64,000 nucleotides of DNA from the NCBI GenBank assembly GCA_945859605.1, contig OX243825.1, positions 20,098,696 through 20,162,695 of the forward strand, in the 5' to 3' direction. The notes under the pieces are model-generated. The model ran no database searches, was not told the origin of the DNA, and saw only the letters and a program-made list of their open reading frames with translations. This DNA comes from Lumbricus rubellus. Lineage: Eukaryota; Annelida; Clitellata; Crassiclitellata; Lumbricidae. Made by a program: the position numbers and the translations under genes. Position 1 is the first letter of the stretch; each line of letters opens with the position of its first letter. This document shows positions 1-15,000 of the stretch, in pieces.

Positions 1-39
1 TTAGTGTTATTGCCATTTACTTTTGCTTATGTTTTGCAG

Positions 40-3000
40 TAACGACTCTTCTGATGAGTGGATACAGAAAATGGCAAAGGTGATTAAACCTTACTTCTCG
101 GAATTCTCTCGTTAGTTAATTAATTTGAAGCAGAATTTGTTGATTGTGAAGTTTGCAAATGAATTTGTTATCCAATCGGATTGTATTGTATGGATTGGGG
201 CACGGAATAAAAGAGGAAAAGGGAGTTACAGAGTATTTTTCCGAGAAGGGACATTTACCAAACTAGCATGCATGTGCTCTGATTGGGCTAAGCTAGTTGT
301 ATGCGTTTATAAGAATTGGATTTTTAGGTGATTTATTGAACGCTTGTGAGCATGGATCTTGAAGGGGTGCTACGTAAATATTGATTGATTTATTGATTGA
401 TTGGTTGTATTTCAGATGAGTTTAATGCACAAAGAACTGAAATTGGATCGTTGGTTGGCAAACAACATTAACATCATTCAGCTGACTCCGAGAAAGTAAG
501 AACCTCCTTAGCAAGTGCACTTTGAGCATCTTTTCTAACACTTGTGATGTTGAGCTATATAACTCCTTACAAATAGATGCGTTATGAAATCTTATCGGCA
601 TATTACGTTACCATTTGACCAACTTTCCGCTTGTTGAATGGCAGAAAATTGATCAGCGATTCACGGCTATTTTGGGTTTTTCTTCTATAGATCACCCGAC
701 TCACATGTCAATAATTAAACTTTGGTATTCATGGGTGCATGTTATTGCATGGGGGTTGTGTAATTACAACATACATTACTTGCAGTTTCTCATTTGAGCT
801 TTCAAAGTCACCAGTGTTATTTTTTAGTTGTATGCTTTTCTCTTTTTTTATTGTGGCCAATTGCTTCTGTGTCTTGTGCAAATCTGCCTACTCCTTGAGC
901 ATACGGTATATCACTAGTGAGAGGTGTTCACACTAAGAGCATTCATCTAGCCTCATTTATTAACTTCATCTGTTAAGATATACCAGCACTAACACATTAC
1001 TGGTTCTTGGTCTGAGCTAGTACTTAATAATAATAATAATTAAAAGTCAATAGTTACCAGCATATTTTGCATTCGTTGTGCTATGTATTTTTTACAGGAG
1101 CCCAGTTGCTGGCGTGATGGGACCCAACTTTCCTGGGAAGTACTTTGAAACGGATATTGACTATTTGATCGGCCTGAGTTGCCTCTCAGACAGACTCGGT
1201 GACTTTTGGTTGGAGTTTAGCATTCGAGGTAGCAAACATTATCATTTTTTCTGTGACAAAGAAATCTAGCTGTGCTTGCGGTGGTTTTACTTTTAATCCG
1301 TGAGGGGATAGAATTATGGCTGAATTCTGGATTGGGCTCCCGCTTGCACTACGCTTACTACATCGGAATAATTTGCCTGCTTTCTGCCAGTTGCTCAAGA
1401 CCTATCTTTTTAGTCATGGCTGGGCTGGGAGCGCCTCTGAGTAGACTTTTTGAAGGGGCACTATATACGTTTTCTGAATGAATGAATGAATGAATGAATA
1501 TATGTGGCAGCCCAGACCAAAATCGGTATTATGTCAGAAGTTACACATCCGAGATAATTAAAGAAGTTTAGCTTGTTTATGTTGTTCGATTTTTGTATAT
1601 AATTTAATCTAAAAGTATGTTTTAAAATTATTTTATTTGGTTAAGATACACATGTTTCAAAGCTATATTTTAATGCTCTTGATATGCATATTTTTCGTTT
1701 TAACTAAGCTAATTAATTAACATTATTTACTTAATTTTATCAGTTTTTGCCCTATATCTTGAGTTAGAGGAATAATTTTTATGTCATTTTGAAGCTTGAG
1801 ACCATTGAAATGATGTATGAAACTCAATTTGTTGTAAAACCACCTTAATACTGGTTTTGGTGTGCGGCACCACAAATGCAGTAAGGATTGTGTCACTCGC
1901 TGTATGAGTGGCATATTAGTTGGTATGTTGGACTGTCAGTCCAGAGCTTAGGAGTTTAAAACCTGCTTGAATGATGTTTCATAATTTCAGTTCCACTTGC
2001 ACCCCAAGTGAATTTGGCCATGAAATAAGTGCAAAATGTCACTAGAATAATATAATCACTCAGCAAACGAGATGACTGGCCAATTTGCCTCATGTGGTGA
2101 GGCTAAGAAACGTTGAGGAGTTTGCTAACTCGTGTATGCATGGGTGTCTTTGAGGATTAGCTCAAGAGATTATTAAATAGTGTACAGTTTATTGTGACTC
2201 TGATATGTATAAAAACTGATATTTCTATATCACTTTTCTGTTGGTCTTCCTGACTTCGTTTTAATTTTATTAATAGCAATTATTTTTCTACTTTCTTTGT
2301 AGTCTCTTGGCTTCAGGCAAGATTCTCTCTTCTTCAGAACAATATGGAAGTGGCTACAGATTGCTTCGAAAAAGTAGGCTGCATATTCTTAAAGCATTTT
2401 TAGTTTGTTGTTGCTTTTACTGTATTTGACAAGATTGTGTTTATGGCTGTAAGCTTAATATTCATTCATTCGGACATTTATATAGCGCTCCTTCAAGTAA
2501 AAAACTACTCAGAGGCGCTCAAATATATGAAATATATAATATGTTAGTTGAGTAGCAACAAGTAGTTCTGATTTCAATATGTTGCATTGTGCAATTAAAA
2601 TATAATATTTAATGATCTTTGTTTGGTCTCACATGTTAAGACATCATCATCATCATTGTCCGTGGGTTCAACACCCGTTGGTGTCAATCGCAAGTTTCAC
2701 TGTTTTTCTCCATTTACTCTTCTCCTGTGCTATTAGGCTGAGTCCGTGTATGTCCATACCACACCAATCCCTTACATCGTCCAACCATTCTCTACTTGGT
2801 CTTCCTCTGATTCCTGTACCGTCGATCATTCCGAATATGGTCTGCTTTACTAGTCGGTTGTTGTACATCCATGTTAAGACGTAGCATTTCTTAAGTTTCA
2901 TAGGTGATCAACTGATGAATCTTGTCCAAGGTTGCTCAGAAAACTGACATCTGAGGAATTAGTGTTTTTCTCTGTTAAGTTTGTGATTTTGTGCTTTTTA

Positions 3001-6000
3001 AAATTATGTGAACTTAGGAAGTTATGTTTTCTACTGTTATTTTGTTTCAAATTTGTGTGTTGTAGACAGCTGAATATATGCAAATGATGTTGAATCAAAG
3101 TGCAAGTACTTCCATATGTCTGGCTAACTGCACAGCTGGTCGAATTATCTCGCTTCGTAAGTTGAGCAGAATGATTTCTGTATGTATGTTGCAGTCTTGT
3201 CTGTAACATTCCTTTCTCTTTTTTAGTTGAGCACTGTTCACTTTGGTCAGGTAAAAATAATAATTGTGCCTAAACCTAGTTATTATAATTTATAGATACT
3301 GCAATTGCTAAGATCCTAATTTTCAAGGCAGTTTGCTTTAAAGACAGTTAGCAATTAATCATATTCATCGTGAGCTGCTGTTACCTTTTATATCTAATTT
3401 TTCAAAGAAATAAGTAATCTGTTTACCATTGTTTCATTTAAAGCAAGCATATGAAAATCATTTTCTTTGATTGTGGTTTGGTGCTGTCAAGTCTGGAGCA
3501 ACTCTGTGGGTTTTCTCTTGAAATGGTGCTATATAAATTGATGATTACAAATTACAATTTCATTTGGTGTAGGAGAGCTGGAGCAGGAGTTAGATTCGCT
3601 GAGGCGATGTCAGTCAATGGAGGAATTGCGACGTCTTGCTGATTCTGGTCAGCATTGCAAAGTCCTTGATTTCCTGCTTCCTGCCTCAGCCGCTGCCAAA
3701 GATCTTGATGTGGAGCGAATGCAATTGTTGCAGGAATCAATTGTTGCTTCTAGAGAGTACAGAGTAAGTAAGATGAATCTGCCCTATTGTACAAGTGTGA
3801 TGACGTATATATCAAGTACATTTCAATAATCATACGCATTATTTATTCGCTGACATCAATTTGGGTTACTGGAAATATCATTGAAAGGGTCTTACTAGGC
3901 ACTTTATAAATGCCCCTGTGCATATGTGACTTTGTATGCATGTTCTTGAATACGTGAATAGTGGTTTGCATCAATAATTTGAGTTCATACTACAAATAAG
4001 TGACTGAAATTGTTTCTCCTTGTGCTGTTTTTATTTACACTAATAAGAATATAAGTAATTCTGGGCTCCTGAAATTTGAAAAATGTGGCTACAAGTTAAA
4101 AACTGTAGTCTTTAAATAAGCAGAAGTCTGGAAATCCCACTGTATGTGTTTTTTGTTTTGTTGGTAGAGAGGACTGTTGTGGGCTGAGGAATATTTCCAC
4201 GAGACGTTAAGAAGATACAAGACATCCGCATCACAGAAGGATATTTGCAAAGAGATCATGATACAGCTGCTAGTTGCGTTGAACCAGTGAGCATTATACA
4301 TGTTTCTTAGAATGCAGTATTTCACTAATTAATTTTCATTTAAAAATTGTTGTTAATATGCTGTATGACCAGAAGATGCCTTTTCCATTCAAACATTCAT
4401 TCATTCATTCATTTTGAATTTTTTGATCTATATAGCGCTCCTTCAAGAAGCATACTCAGAGGCGCTCCCAGCCCAGCCACGACCCATTCGACTGATAGTG
4501 GCAAGGGTCTCTTGCACTTGCTGACTGTGATGTTATTACAACCAGTTATTTTCTCAATAAAACTAATGTATTTATATGGGTGTGTTCGGTGCCTTGGAGC
4601 CGGATGGTTGCGGGTTCGAATCCTTCTCAAGCTGCCGTGTAGGAACCCCTTAGCAAGTTCTTCACTCACAATGCGTATGCGCTTTGGCATGAAGCTCTGC
4701 TCATACAAACATACATACCGGTACATATATTATACATATAGGCAGTGGCGGATCCAGAACTCTTTCAAGGGGGTGGGGCAAAATCTGTGATCTCGGGACA
4801 GGGAAAAAAATGTCATCGTTAGTCGCCAAAAAGTTGATGACCTTTTTTTAGTCCTCCATCTGAAAACCCAATATGGGGGGGGGGCACGTCCCATGCAATT
4901 TTCTTAATGGGGGGCAATATGCCATGACACTCCTATTCATATTATTAATTTCAAACCGAATGGGGGGCCCACGTCCCGTGGCAGTTTTAAATGGGGAGGG
5001 CCATGGCCGGATTGCCCCCCCCCTGGATCCGCCCCTGAAGTTGTGCTGTACAGAAATCTGTTCATGATTTTCCTTCAGATTTTTAGATGGTGATCCGAGT
5101 GTTATGGCCGCTGTGTCTGGACAATTTATGTTTCGCTTGTCACACAATCTTCTCGACATCATCAACATTTCACTTGATGTTCCGGAAGGTGCTGTTGGAA
5201 TGGCGCTTGAAACGGTCACTCCGTGGATCGTTCTGTATAAGCTCATCAAGCAGTAAGTATCTGAACGAAAGAGTACTTTAAATTAAAATTAGATTTCAAC
5301 ACAGAGTTTTAGCGTAACTGAATGTTGCACCATGTAGTTGTTTTAGCGGACGAATTATATGTATGAATTTTGTTGCTGGAAAGGAAGTTGAACAATGTTT
5401 AGTCAGGTTAGGACTTGGATGGGTCAATTTTCAAGGCATACTTCTGTATGCGATGGCCAGGAGGAAATCAGGCTGGTTGGTGTCCGTTCCTAGGATTGTT
5501 GGGCTCATGTCTGTGCCTCTGCTTTGTGATCTATCTGTTCATGTCTACTGTAGATTTGAAGCATGCAAGCATTTCTAATCACATTTGATCTTTTCAATAA
5601 ATATTAGAACAGATTAGCCTTGATCATCTCTTAATGTTGTGTGTAAGCTGGAATTGATCTATGTGAACTAAATCAATAAATCAATGTAAATTTGATATAT
5701 ATGGCATCTTTTCAGGATACCTACTCAGAGGTGCTCCTATTCTATCTATGGCGTAAATTAGTCTATAGTCGAATAAGTCAATGATTATGTACCTGTCAAT
5801 TTATCTTTCATATGCACAGTCAGGGTTAAAAATTATAATGCAAGATGTTGCTGAATGTCTGGAAATTCAGGCCTTGTCCTCTGCAACATTAACCTTTGCC
5901 ACTCATTCCCACCGGACAAATTGGGGCCAATTAATGATTAATTTGAGTGGTAAGGGTTAATGAAAGTGTCACAAAATGCTATGGCATTATTAGTGCCAAG

Positions 6001-9000
6001 ACACTTAACATAGAATAGGACTTTATGTGAACTTCTCAGAATAGATTGACTCATTACTATTCAGCTGATCTATTATTATAAGCAACTTACGGTGAATATG
6101 TGCACTCCAATGTCTTCCAACTGATCTTTGTTTAGCTGTGAGAATTCTGAAACTGCAACCAACGACGACGAGGTCTTGTCATCATCACTCAGTCTCATTA
6201 TCTATGCGCACGAATACTTGGGCAGGTAACGACAAATCATTGCAGTGATTGAATTTGAAAGAATTGATTTATAATAATAGTTATGATAGGAGATAACAGT
6301 GGTAGAAAGATTGTTAGCTGTGCTCATATTAGCCGCAAGATGAATTGTGAAAGAGTGTAACAACATTTATTAATATTTTCTCCATCCATCCATTACAAAG
6401 ATTTATATAGAATCTCTTCAAGGATACTACTCAGTAGTGCTCCCAATTCAACCTTGGCTATTTAAGCTCTGGGACAGTTTGAAGATTTTGATACAACATA
6501 TTGACAGAGGAACCTGGACTGTAGATATGAAAGCGTAACACAGTTGAAGTACTGCTTGCAGCTAAAAACTGCCAACTGGTGGAACTACTTTCAGTTGATC
6601 ACTGTCTTAACTGATTCGCATACATATATACGTACATACGTGCGTACATGTATACATAAGTAAGACTTCATCACCACGTCCTTACGGTAAAAGGCCGTGT
6701 CATGGGAAAGACATAGCGATCATAAATACAATAGTTGTTTATTTACTTATTAAAGGTACTTATATAGCACCCCTTCAAGACTGTCTACTCAGAAGTGCTC
6801 CAGACCCAACCTCGGCTAAATACGACTGTCTTAGGGCTAGAGAAGAACATGGTGGAGTGATTGTTGAGTATTAGGTGGAGTGCCTCAGGAAACCCATTCC
6901 AGGTGGCAGGACTATCGACTGAGAAAGTAATTAATGACGTGTAGCTTTGTATTTATGTGTGTGTATTTGCTGTTTAACGTCACTGTGTTGTGACAACGAC
7001 CATTAGCGACGCCCTCCTCCTTTATCCAGGCTTGGGACTGGCACTGGCGGAGTGCAACCAGTGGCGGAGTTTTGTATTTGTGCACTGTTTCTGTTTAGAC
7101 GTTCCTGGTGTATGACAAGCGAAGGAGAGCTACTGCTGTTCATGGTGCAGGTTTTAATGGATGAGTTGGATAAGTACGGTAGCGATGATCCACATCCATT
7201 TGAAGAAGATCTTGACAATGCTGTGCAGCAGTGCTTCTTCTGCCTCTTTAGTCATCGAAGCAAGAAAGCCAAGTACCTGGACGATCACAATGTACCTCAG
7301 GTAGTCTTCATGCACACCTGTGCACCGTGTGCAGTCTGGTTTTGAAAACAATCACTGATATCTTATCAAGCAATCTGTTTCACTGATATCTTATCAGACA
7401 CCAGTTCCAAAATATTCTTGCTGGCAAAATATGATTGCAATTGTGATTTGTTTGTAATTAATAGGTGTTCACTGTTCAGTTCTATTAATTGACCTTAACA
7501 CGTTGGACGCGAGGGACGTGTATACACGTCCCCCATTGAGTCATTTAACACAGCAAATAAGCAGTCAACGTGTTAAGAGTTGGCCGTGTGTGTATGAAGT
7601 GTTGGAAACTTCATTTTGATTATGTAAAGGTGTTATCTCCATTGCTGTCTAGTTGTGTTTAGTGCTCCAGTTGACCTGATGTTGTCAGCTCAGCTCTCTG
7701 TTCCAACCTTCAGTTACTTGTAATAGATGCTAAACAATGGTGTGGTCAAAATAATTTAATGACGGGAGCTATTGAAATTGCTTTTATGTTTATTGACCCA
7801 GGTGATGTAGTTCTTTAAATGAACAAAGATGGGGATGCAATTGAATTGTATTGTTTTGTCTAATGCTTCAATTGAACCTGATGTAGTCATTTTGTATGAT
7901 ATTATCTCTTTCAACCTGCAGTTGCTTGTAATAATTGCTAAACAATGATGTAGGTAAAATAATTTAATTGCAGGATTTGCTTTTTTAAAATTGCATTTAT
8001 GTTTATTGACCCAGATGATGTAGTTCTTTAACAAAGCCGGAGACAGAGATGCAATTTGAGAATATTGTTGCATAAAATTGGAGATTGGGTTATTTGACTA
8101 CCTTATTTAAAATGCTAGTATATTTACTCTGCTCGTTGTTGCTATCATTTGTCTTAGATACAATTGTCTTTGGAACGAAGTCAAAGAATGTTCGATTTCT
8201 TTAAGCCGAAGACACTACCAGAATATGACAGCTATAAAATGAACGCCATATCTGCTGAGGTATTTCTTGATTTCTTTTCTAGTTTTGAATCAGTTGGTTA
8301 AGAGTGTTTGTGATGAATGACTTGGGTTAGGCAGATGCTGTTGGCAGTGTACGTTATCTCAAGTGTTGTGAATATGGTATAGCGTCATCTCTGTGACATG
8401 TGACATGTGCAATCTATAGATCATTATTCTTTGGAGCTGCTAGATAAAATATTTTCATGGTATAGCCTGACCTCATGCTAACAAGTGCGCAGTTTGTAGA
8501 GGTTTCAGTTCAACAATGCTGTGTGATGACAAAGAACAATAGTGTCACCATCCTCATTTATCCCAAGCTTGGATAAAAGAGGAGGGCAGTTCAGGTTTAT
8601 TCGTGTGAATAAATGGGATTATTGTTTTTATTTTATATTTATTAAGCATCTCTATCTAATGACAAGGAATGAATAGATTATGCTGAACAGCAGTGTGATG
8701 GGCTTGCTAAAGGACTGTATACAGTAACCATTATGGGAGATACAAACTCTCATGATTTTTGTTGCAAGGACAACACTACACCGTGGTTCAAAAATAAGTA
8801 AGCCAAATTGTTTTTCGTATATCTCTAATGCCTAATAACATATCACGCTAAAATTTTCGAAATATTTAGAGAAGTGGACCAAGAATATGATTCCAAAATG
8901 TCATTAGATAATGTTGAACGGATAAAAAGATATGCATATTTAAACTTCATATGCCGAAATTGCAGTTTACAAGCAATTTTCTGTCAGATTCAATAAAATG

Positions 9001-12000
9001 TTTCCTTATTATCTCCAATGCCTGATGATTAATCATTCTAAAATTTTCCAGATATGTAGAGAATTGAATTAACAATATGACCCCAACAGTATGGTTTGAT
9101 AATTTAATTAAATAAGATGCTCAAAATGTCCCCCTCCTGCTTGCACACAAGCCTGGAGGCGCTGGCGCCATTGCAATGGCAACAGCAACGTCGATTAATT
9201 ATCCTGTGGTCCAGGCTATCCCGCACTTCCAACAAGCGTTGCTTCAGATCTTTTATATAATGGATTGTTGTCTGGTAGACACGGTCTTGCATCACGCTCC
9301 ACATTTTATAGTCGACAAGATTTAAATCTCGGCTGTTCGGAGGCCATAATGTGGGAGAAATTAAATCTAGCGTCTCTCTTGTCAGAATTTCGATGGTTGC
9401 CTTGGTTCTGTGGGCTGGTGCATGTTCTGTTGAAAAACAAACCTGTCTTCTGGGACTAGATGTCTGATTACCGATAGAAGATGTTGTGACAGCAGAACAA
9501 CACGACAATAGGCTCTATTAAGTTTTACTCCAGGATCAATGAAGACTAAATGGGAACGGCCAAGCGTCGAAACCGCAACGGACGCCATAACAGACTTGCT
9601 GAAAACTGAAATTTCGGGTGATGAAGTTGAAATATCCATATCTTTTTATCCCTTCAAATTTATGACATGATATTTTGGAATCCTATTCTTGGTTCAATTC
9701 CCAAAATATTGGTAAAAGGTTTTTATGATTACTCATTAGACATCAGAGATGCAAGAAAAACAGTTTGGCTTACTTTTTATTGAATCTGACAGAAAAATTG
9801 CTTGTAAACTGAAATTTCGGTATATGAAGTTTAAATATTCATATGTTTTTATCAGTTCAACTTTATCTCATGAAATTTTGGAATTATATTCTTGGTCCAC
9901 TTCTCTAAATATGTGGAAAATTTTAGCTTGATATGTCATCAGGTATTAGAGATATATGCAAAACAATTTGGCTTACTTTTTTTGAACCACGGTGTATAAG
10001 TCATTGTCCACGAACTATTCATTAAATCCATCAAATGCATCAATAGACTCCACTGTAGGTTCTAAGTTTTTATATGATGCTATTTCTTGAGTAGTTTTAT
10101 AATGGTTTTTCAGTTCCTTTTCTAAAAATCGTTTTGTCATTTCTTAGCTGGAAGCGTTGCTGAAGAGAATATTTCCCTTGATTCCTCCAATGAACAGCTC
10201 TGGTTAGTTCATTTTTTGTGCAATATATTGTGTGGACATTCCTAGCTTTAAAATTTATTCTGGTGCATGTGTGCAGCAATAATGCTGTGTGTTTTGCTTT
10301 CACTTTCTATTACAATTATGCAAAGTGTTTTCAGCCAACATTTAGGCAGTTCTTATAGAATATGTAGCACATTATTTGTAGCAGTTACTGCAGAACTTTT
10401 ATTCTAATACCTCTTGGTTGCCTCTTAGAGTAAAAGTTTGAATTCACTTCTGAATTATTCTTTGGCAAGTGTTGGTTAAGGGTTTATTTTCCAACTTGAA
10501 TATGAAGATTTTCTTTGCACAGGGCAAACTCTTTGTCCCTATGCATGAACTTTTATCTGGCAATGATGCACTTTTCTGCCACTGGCCATGTGCTGGTCTG
10601 GGATAGGTTTCTTTCACATCTGCAGCCAAAGGGTCCCTCAGACACATCGTATCGTAATCTTCAAACCGCCCTCTTTAGCTGAGGTTTTAGGCCTGGAGCG
10701 CTCCTGATTAGTATCCTTGAAGAGACGCTATGTAAATCCTTGTAATTAATGAATGGATAGAATCTTAAACATTTTTGCCGATGGTTATTTGCCTCAGTTT
10801 AGTAACTGTCTTTTATTCCAATTTGATGTTAGGTGCAGCTTTGAAACAAAGGTACTGAACTGATGTGTTCGTGTTTGTAATGAGACTTGTCTGTCTGCTT
10901 ATGTGTGTGTATGTTTTCGTGCAGGTATTGAAGCTGACATAAATGCCTACATAGATGGCGCCACTAACACTCCACCTTCTGTTCATGCAGACAGAGAAGT
11001 GAAATAGTATGTTGTTCTGACCTCAGTTTTCATGGACTTTTATCTGTGCTCTACATTCTAGTCTCAAACGTTCTTTTTAAAACATATTTACTGAGCCTCA
11101 AACTAACATTTGACCAACATTTTGTTTGTATGTGCACTTGTTATAGCGCCTCTTCAAGCTCTCACTACTCATAGGCGCTCCCGAATGCAGAGCGGACACT
11201 GCATCGGAGTTTCACTCCAAAGCGCTGAGCAATTGTTAGTGAAGGACTTGCCCAAGGTCCTCACGTGGCGAGATGGATTCGAACCTTCCGGCTCCAGGGC
11301 AACGACGCCACCACTACACCACCGTGTCCCAAACATTGATTACTCCCTCCATCTCTTGCAATACAGTATTCTGTCTAAATGTCCCTTGTTGTGATGTTCA
11401 AACGTGTATTGCATAATAAACGAGTATAATTATACATTATTAATTTGTGTGTGGTTTTTTGTACTTGGTGTTGTTCAGTGTTTGATGTGTATCAAAGTGT
11501 ACAGTTTGTTGTTCTATTTGAGTTAAAGGAAAAATCTGAAACAGGGTTTCTTGTCATTTCTGTGTCAAGGTTCAAACTGTTTCAACAGTGTATGGTTGTG
11601 AGTTATGTAATGTTTCACATAAACTCTTATTGTCTACATTTATAACTGATAATTAATATAGTGCTCCTTATTGTCACGAATCCTAGTGTGTTCCTTTAAT
11701 ATAAAGGTTTTATAATTCATTTGCGCAACTAATAAAAGTCTGAACTTTGGAATGCAATAATATAATTATTTATATAATTTGATCAAGTTGAAGCTGTGTG
11801 TTTACGTTAATATAGTATTGTAAAAATGAAGGCATGCTGAATACCTCTAAAGCTTATATATTTTTGGATGGTTTTTGTTGCAGCCCTTTGGTGAAAGAAT
11901 TGTACTACCTGCTTGCTGATTATTACTTCAAGAACAAAGAGCAGCTGTGAGCATTTCAAGTTCTTATTTTTTTCTTTACATTCTTTAGATTTGTTTAAAT

Positions 12001-15000
12001 CATATATAGTAACCACTTCTATTTAACATTTTGGACAATCATTTGACCTCCTTGGGATTGTTTGTAGCCATTGAATAATATTATTCTTTTTCCATTAAAA
12101 AAACAAGTCATTTAATGTTGAAAAGTATGTAAACTTTTTATTTGCTGAAGGAAAGCCATAAAATTCTACATGTTTGACATCTGCATCAACCCAGCAAGAT
12201 TTGACTCGTGGGCGGGGATGGCACTAGCACGTTCAAGTCGCCTGGAAAACAAATTGACTTCGGTAAGTATGAACAGAGTCGAAATTATAATTTTTTTACA
12301 CAGATATTGAATACGATAGTGCATGAGAGAATGCATGAGAAATGATTTCTCCTTAATTTTATTCACACAGGTCTCTTGTTTTAATGAGATAGTGCATGAG
12401 AGAATGCATGAGAATTGACTTTCCTTGAATGCTGAACATTTGGCTTTAACATTATTGCGCCTTTGTTCGCACAAGACCAATGTTTATTTGTCTCAAAACT
12501 TTCCGAACCATGATGATTGATAAATAAAAAATAGGTAGCTTTTACCTGCTTGATGTTAAAAATTTAATTGCTTTTATCTTGTTGTGTTGATGACAATTTT
12601 TTCTTCCCTTCTTAGCTTTCAAGTACGGTGCCACGTCTTAAATTGAAAGAGATGCCTCATGTTCTGTAGTGGTTTAGTGGAATGTGTTGATTTCTAGTGC
12701 ATGAATTGCATGCATTTTTCTATCATATTTATACTTGCTGACTGCGCATACAGTCATACTCTGTAGGTAATAAAATATCCATTCACCTAAGTTTTGTTGC
12801 AAACTATTTAGTCCTTTATAGCGCATGGATGAATAAAAATGTCACAAACTAACATGTGACGGGTTTTGAGCCTCTGTGTCACGTTTGTGCATTTTCTTAA
12901 ATTTTTATGAATACACATTTAAGTGTTTCTAGTTGATATTGTTATCAGTTTTATGTTTATTAATGGCCAACGTAATTTGTAAGTCTTCTAATACGAAGAA
13001 TTATTTTTTTGATGTCTGGAATGTGTTGAAGGAGATTTTGGATGAGGATAAGGATAAGGACCTGGTAGGTAGAACGTCATGTTGTGAAATTGTTGCCTGA
13101 AGAAGAGTGTCTGTTGACTTCTATCTAAAAACCTAACGCTTCAGAATTTCTTAACATCTTTATGAAGTTGACTTCTGTTTGAAATCTGTTTGACTATCCT
13201 CACTGCCTCCTAACATGATTTTTTCTTGTACTGACCTATGCAGAAAAATGTCCTATTGACTGCATTTTCTTTTAATTTACACGAAGTATTGGTGAAAACG
13301 GACAGATAACAGAAATTCAAAGTTTTTTGGTCTCACTATATAGAGCTAAAACTGATGAAGTTGACTTATAAATGCCTTAGACTTCTTGGTCTTTTGACCA
13401 TAATTACCAATCTTCTAAGTTCAGGATTTTGTCCCAACCAGTCCCAGTTGATATTTTGTCTGTACTTGCATTTTTACTTGTATAGCTCATAATCATATTG
13501 TAGAATCTGGTATAGTTTTAATGAGAAACATGGATCACAAATGGAATTTAGCTTTAAAATATGTGTTGCATTGTATCCTTGGAATGTCAATTAATTTTTT
13601 CATTTGTGACATACCAGTTTTGACTGCTGCTTAAACTCAGATGCTAACAATTGAGGATTGTTTGCTTTTTGTTTGACTCACATTTCTGTTTGATGAAAAT
13701 GCTGTTTAAGTATTTTCCTGTTTGGCTTTGACCCTTGTTTAATTACTAAAAGTTCGAGTTTGGTGTGCTTTGTGTGTTGGCTTGTTATCAATTCTGGTAT
13801 ATTGTGTGCCTGTGGTATTAGTTTTTAAATTGTTAAACCCCTTGACAATTTTTTGAAGCAGTTTATTAATTGCAAATCTGTTTGTGTAGGTGTGGAATAT
13901 GTAGTTCTAAGTTGTGAACTGTAAAGGAGATTTGTAAAAGATTAGTTTCTCAATTTGCAGTTGGTATAAGGAATGAAATATGGATATAATTTATGCTGGT
14001 GTTTGGGGCTATTGTATGGCTCTGTAGTTGTAGGCAGGTGCCCTTATTGATACCAATGAGAAGTTAGTTACAACAGTCAAGTGTGCTGGGAGCTATTGTA
14101 TCTAATTTTAGTACAATACATATCACATACACTTGCTATCTATCTGTCCGAGGAATTTATATAGCACCCCTTCAAGATAGCTGTTCGGAGGCACTCCCAA
14201 CCCAGGTGCTGTGTTAATAAATAGCAGACAATAGCAGACATAAAAATATTTTCTGTACCATGTCTGCTTGGTCATAAGTGTCTTTGGTTATAGTCTTCTT
14301 CAATAAGTGTGTATACTTCCGTCTTTCTGGAATAAGTTACCTATTAGTCTCCGTAATAAACTTCTGTGTCTTTCTTTGCCCCTTTTCCGCAAGCGTGTGA
14401 AAACCATTCTCTTTGATTATGGTTTGGTGTCAGGTCGGGAGCGCCTCTGAGGAGTTCTCTTGAAGTGGTGCAATATAAATGTTCGATTACAATTACAATT
14501 TCGTTTGACAGCATGATCTAAAGCAGGAGGCATCGCTGCAGAAGCAAGCTGTTTCCACTCTACGATGTTTCAAGCGAGCAATGGAGTTGGACGATTCAAA
14601 CGTCAAACTGTGGATCGAATATGGTTCATGCGCTTACCAACTGCACTCACATTCGTCTCGACTTCTCAAGCAGGTAACTGAACGCCGTTGTAAGGATTTA
14701 GAAATTCTTAAGATAAGAATAAGTAAAGTCCATCCAGTTCCATGTGGAACACAGGGAGGTGCTCATCTCCTTTTCAATGGCCTTGAGCCAGCAATGGACG
14801 AATCCTGAGGTCATGGGCCAGTGTATCGCAGGACTGCCGTTTACTTCCCAGCTTACGCCGGAACCAAATATAAGATAAGCATATTCTTTACTTATTTATA
14901 TTCTTGCATCTGATATAGCGCCCCTTCAAGCTATCTACTCAGAGATGCTCCCAACTGCAGCACAGACACAATCAGAGTTTCACGCCGAAGTGCATGAGCA

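Noticed and set aside
114..114. Stop codon TAG at 112-114 as the end of a separate upstream gene
   Set aside because: A donor GTGATT after AAG at 79 keeps the reading phase with the next exon at 416, which fits a continuing CABIN1; the alternative (a last exon of another gene) cannot be fully excluded.
12601..12660. Extra CABIN1 exon after TTCTTAG at about 12615
   Set aside because: The sequence after the acceptor soon has stops, and the join 12262 to 14512 already agrees in phase and in sequence with the family.
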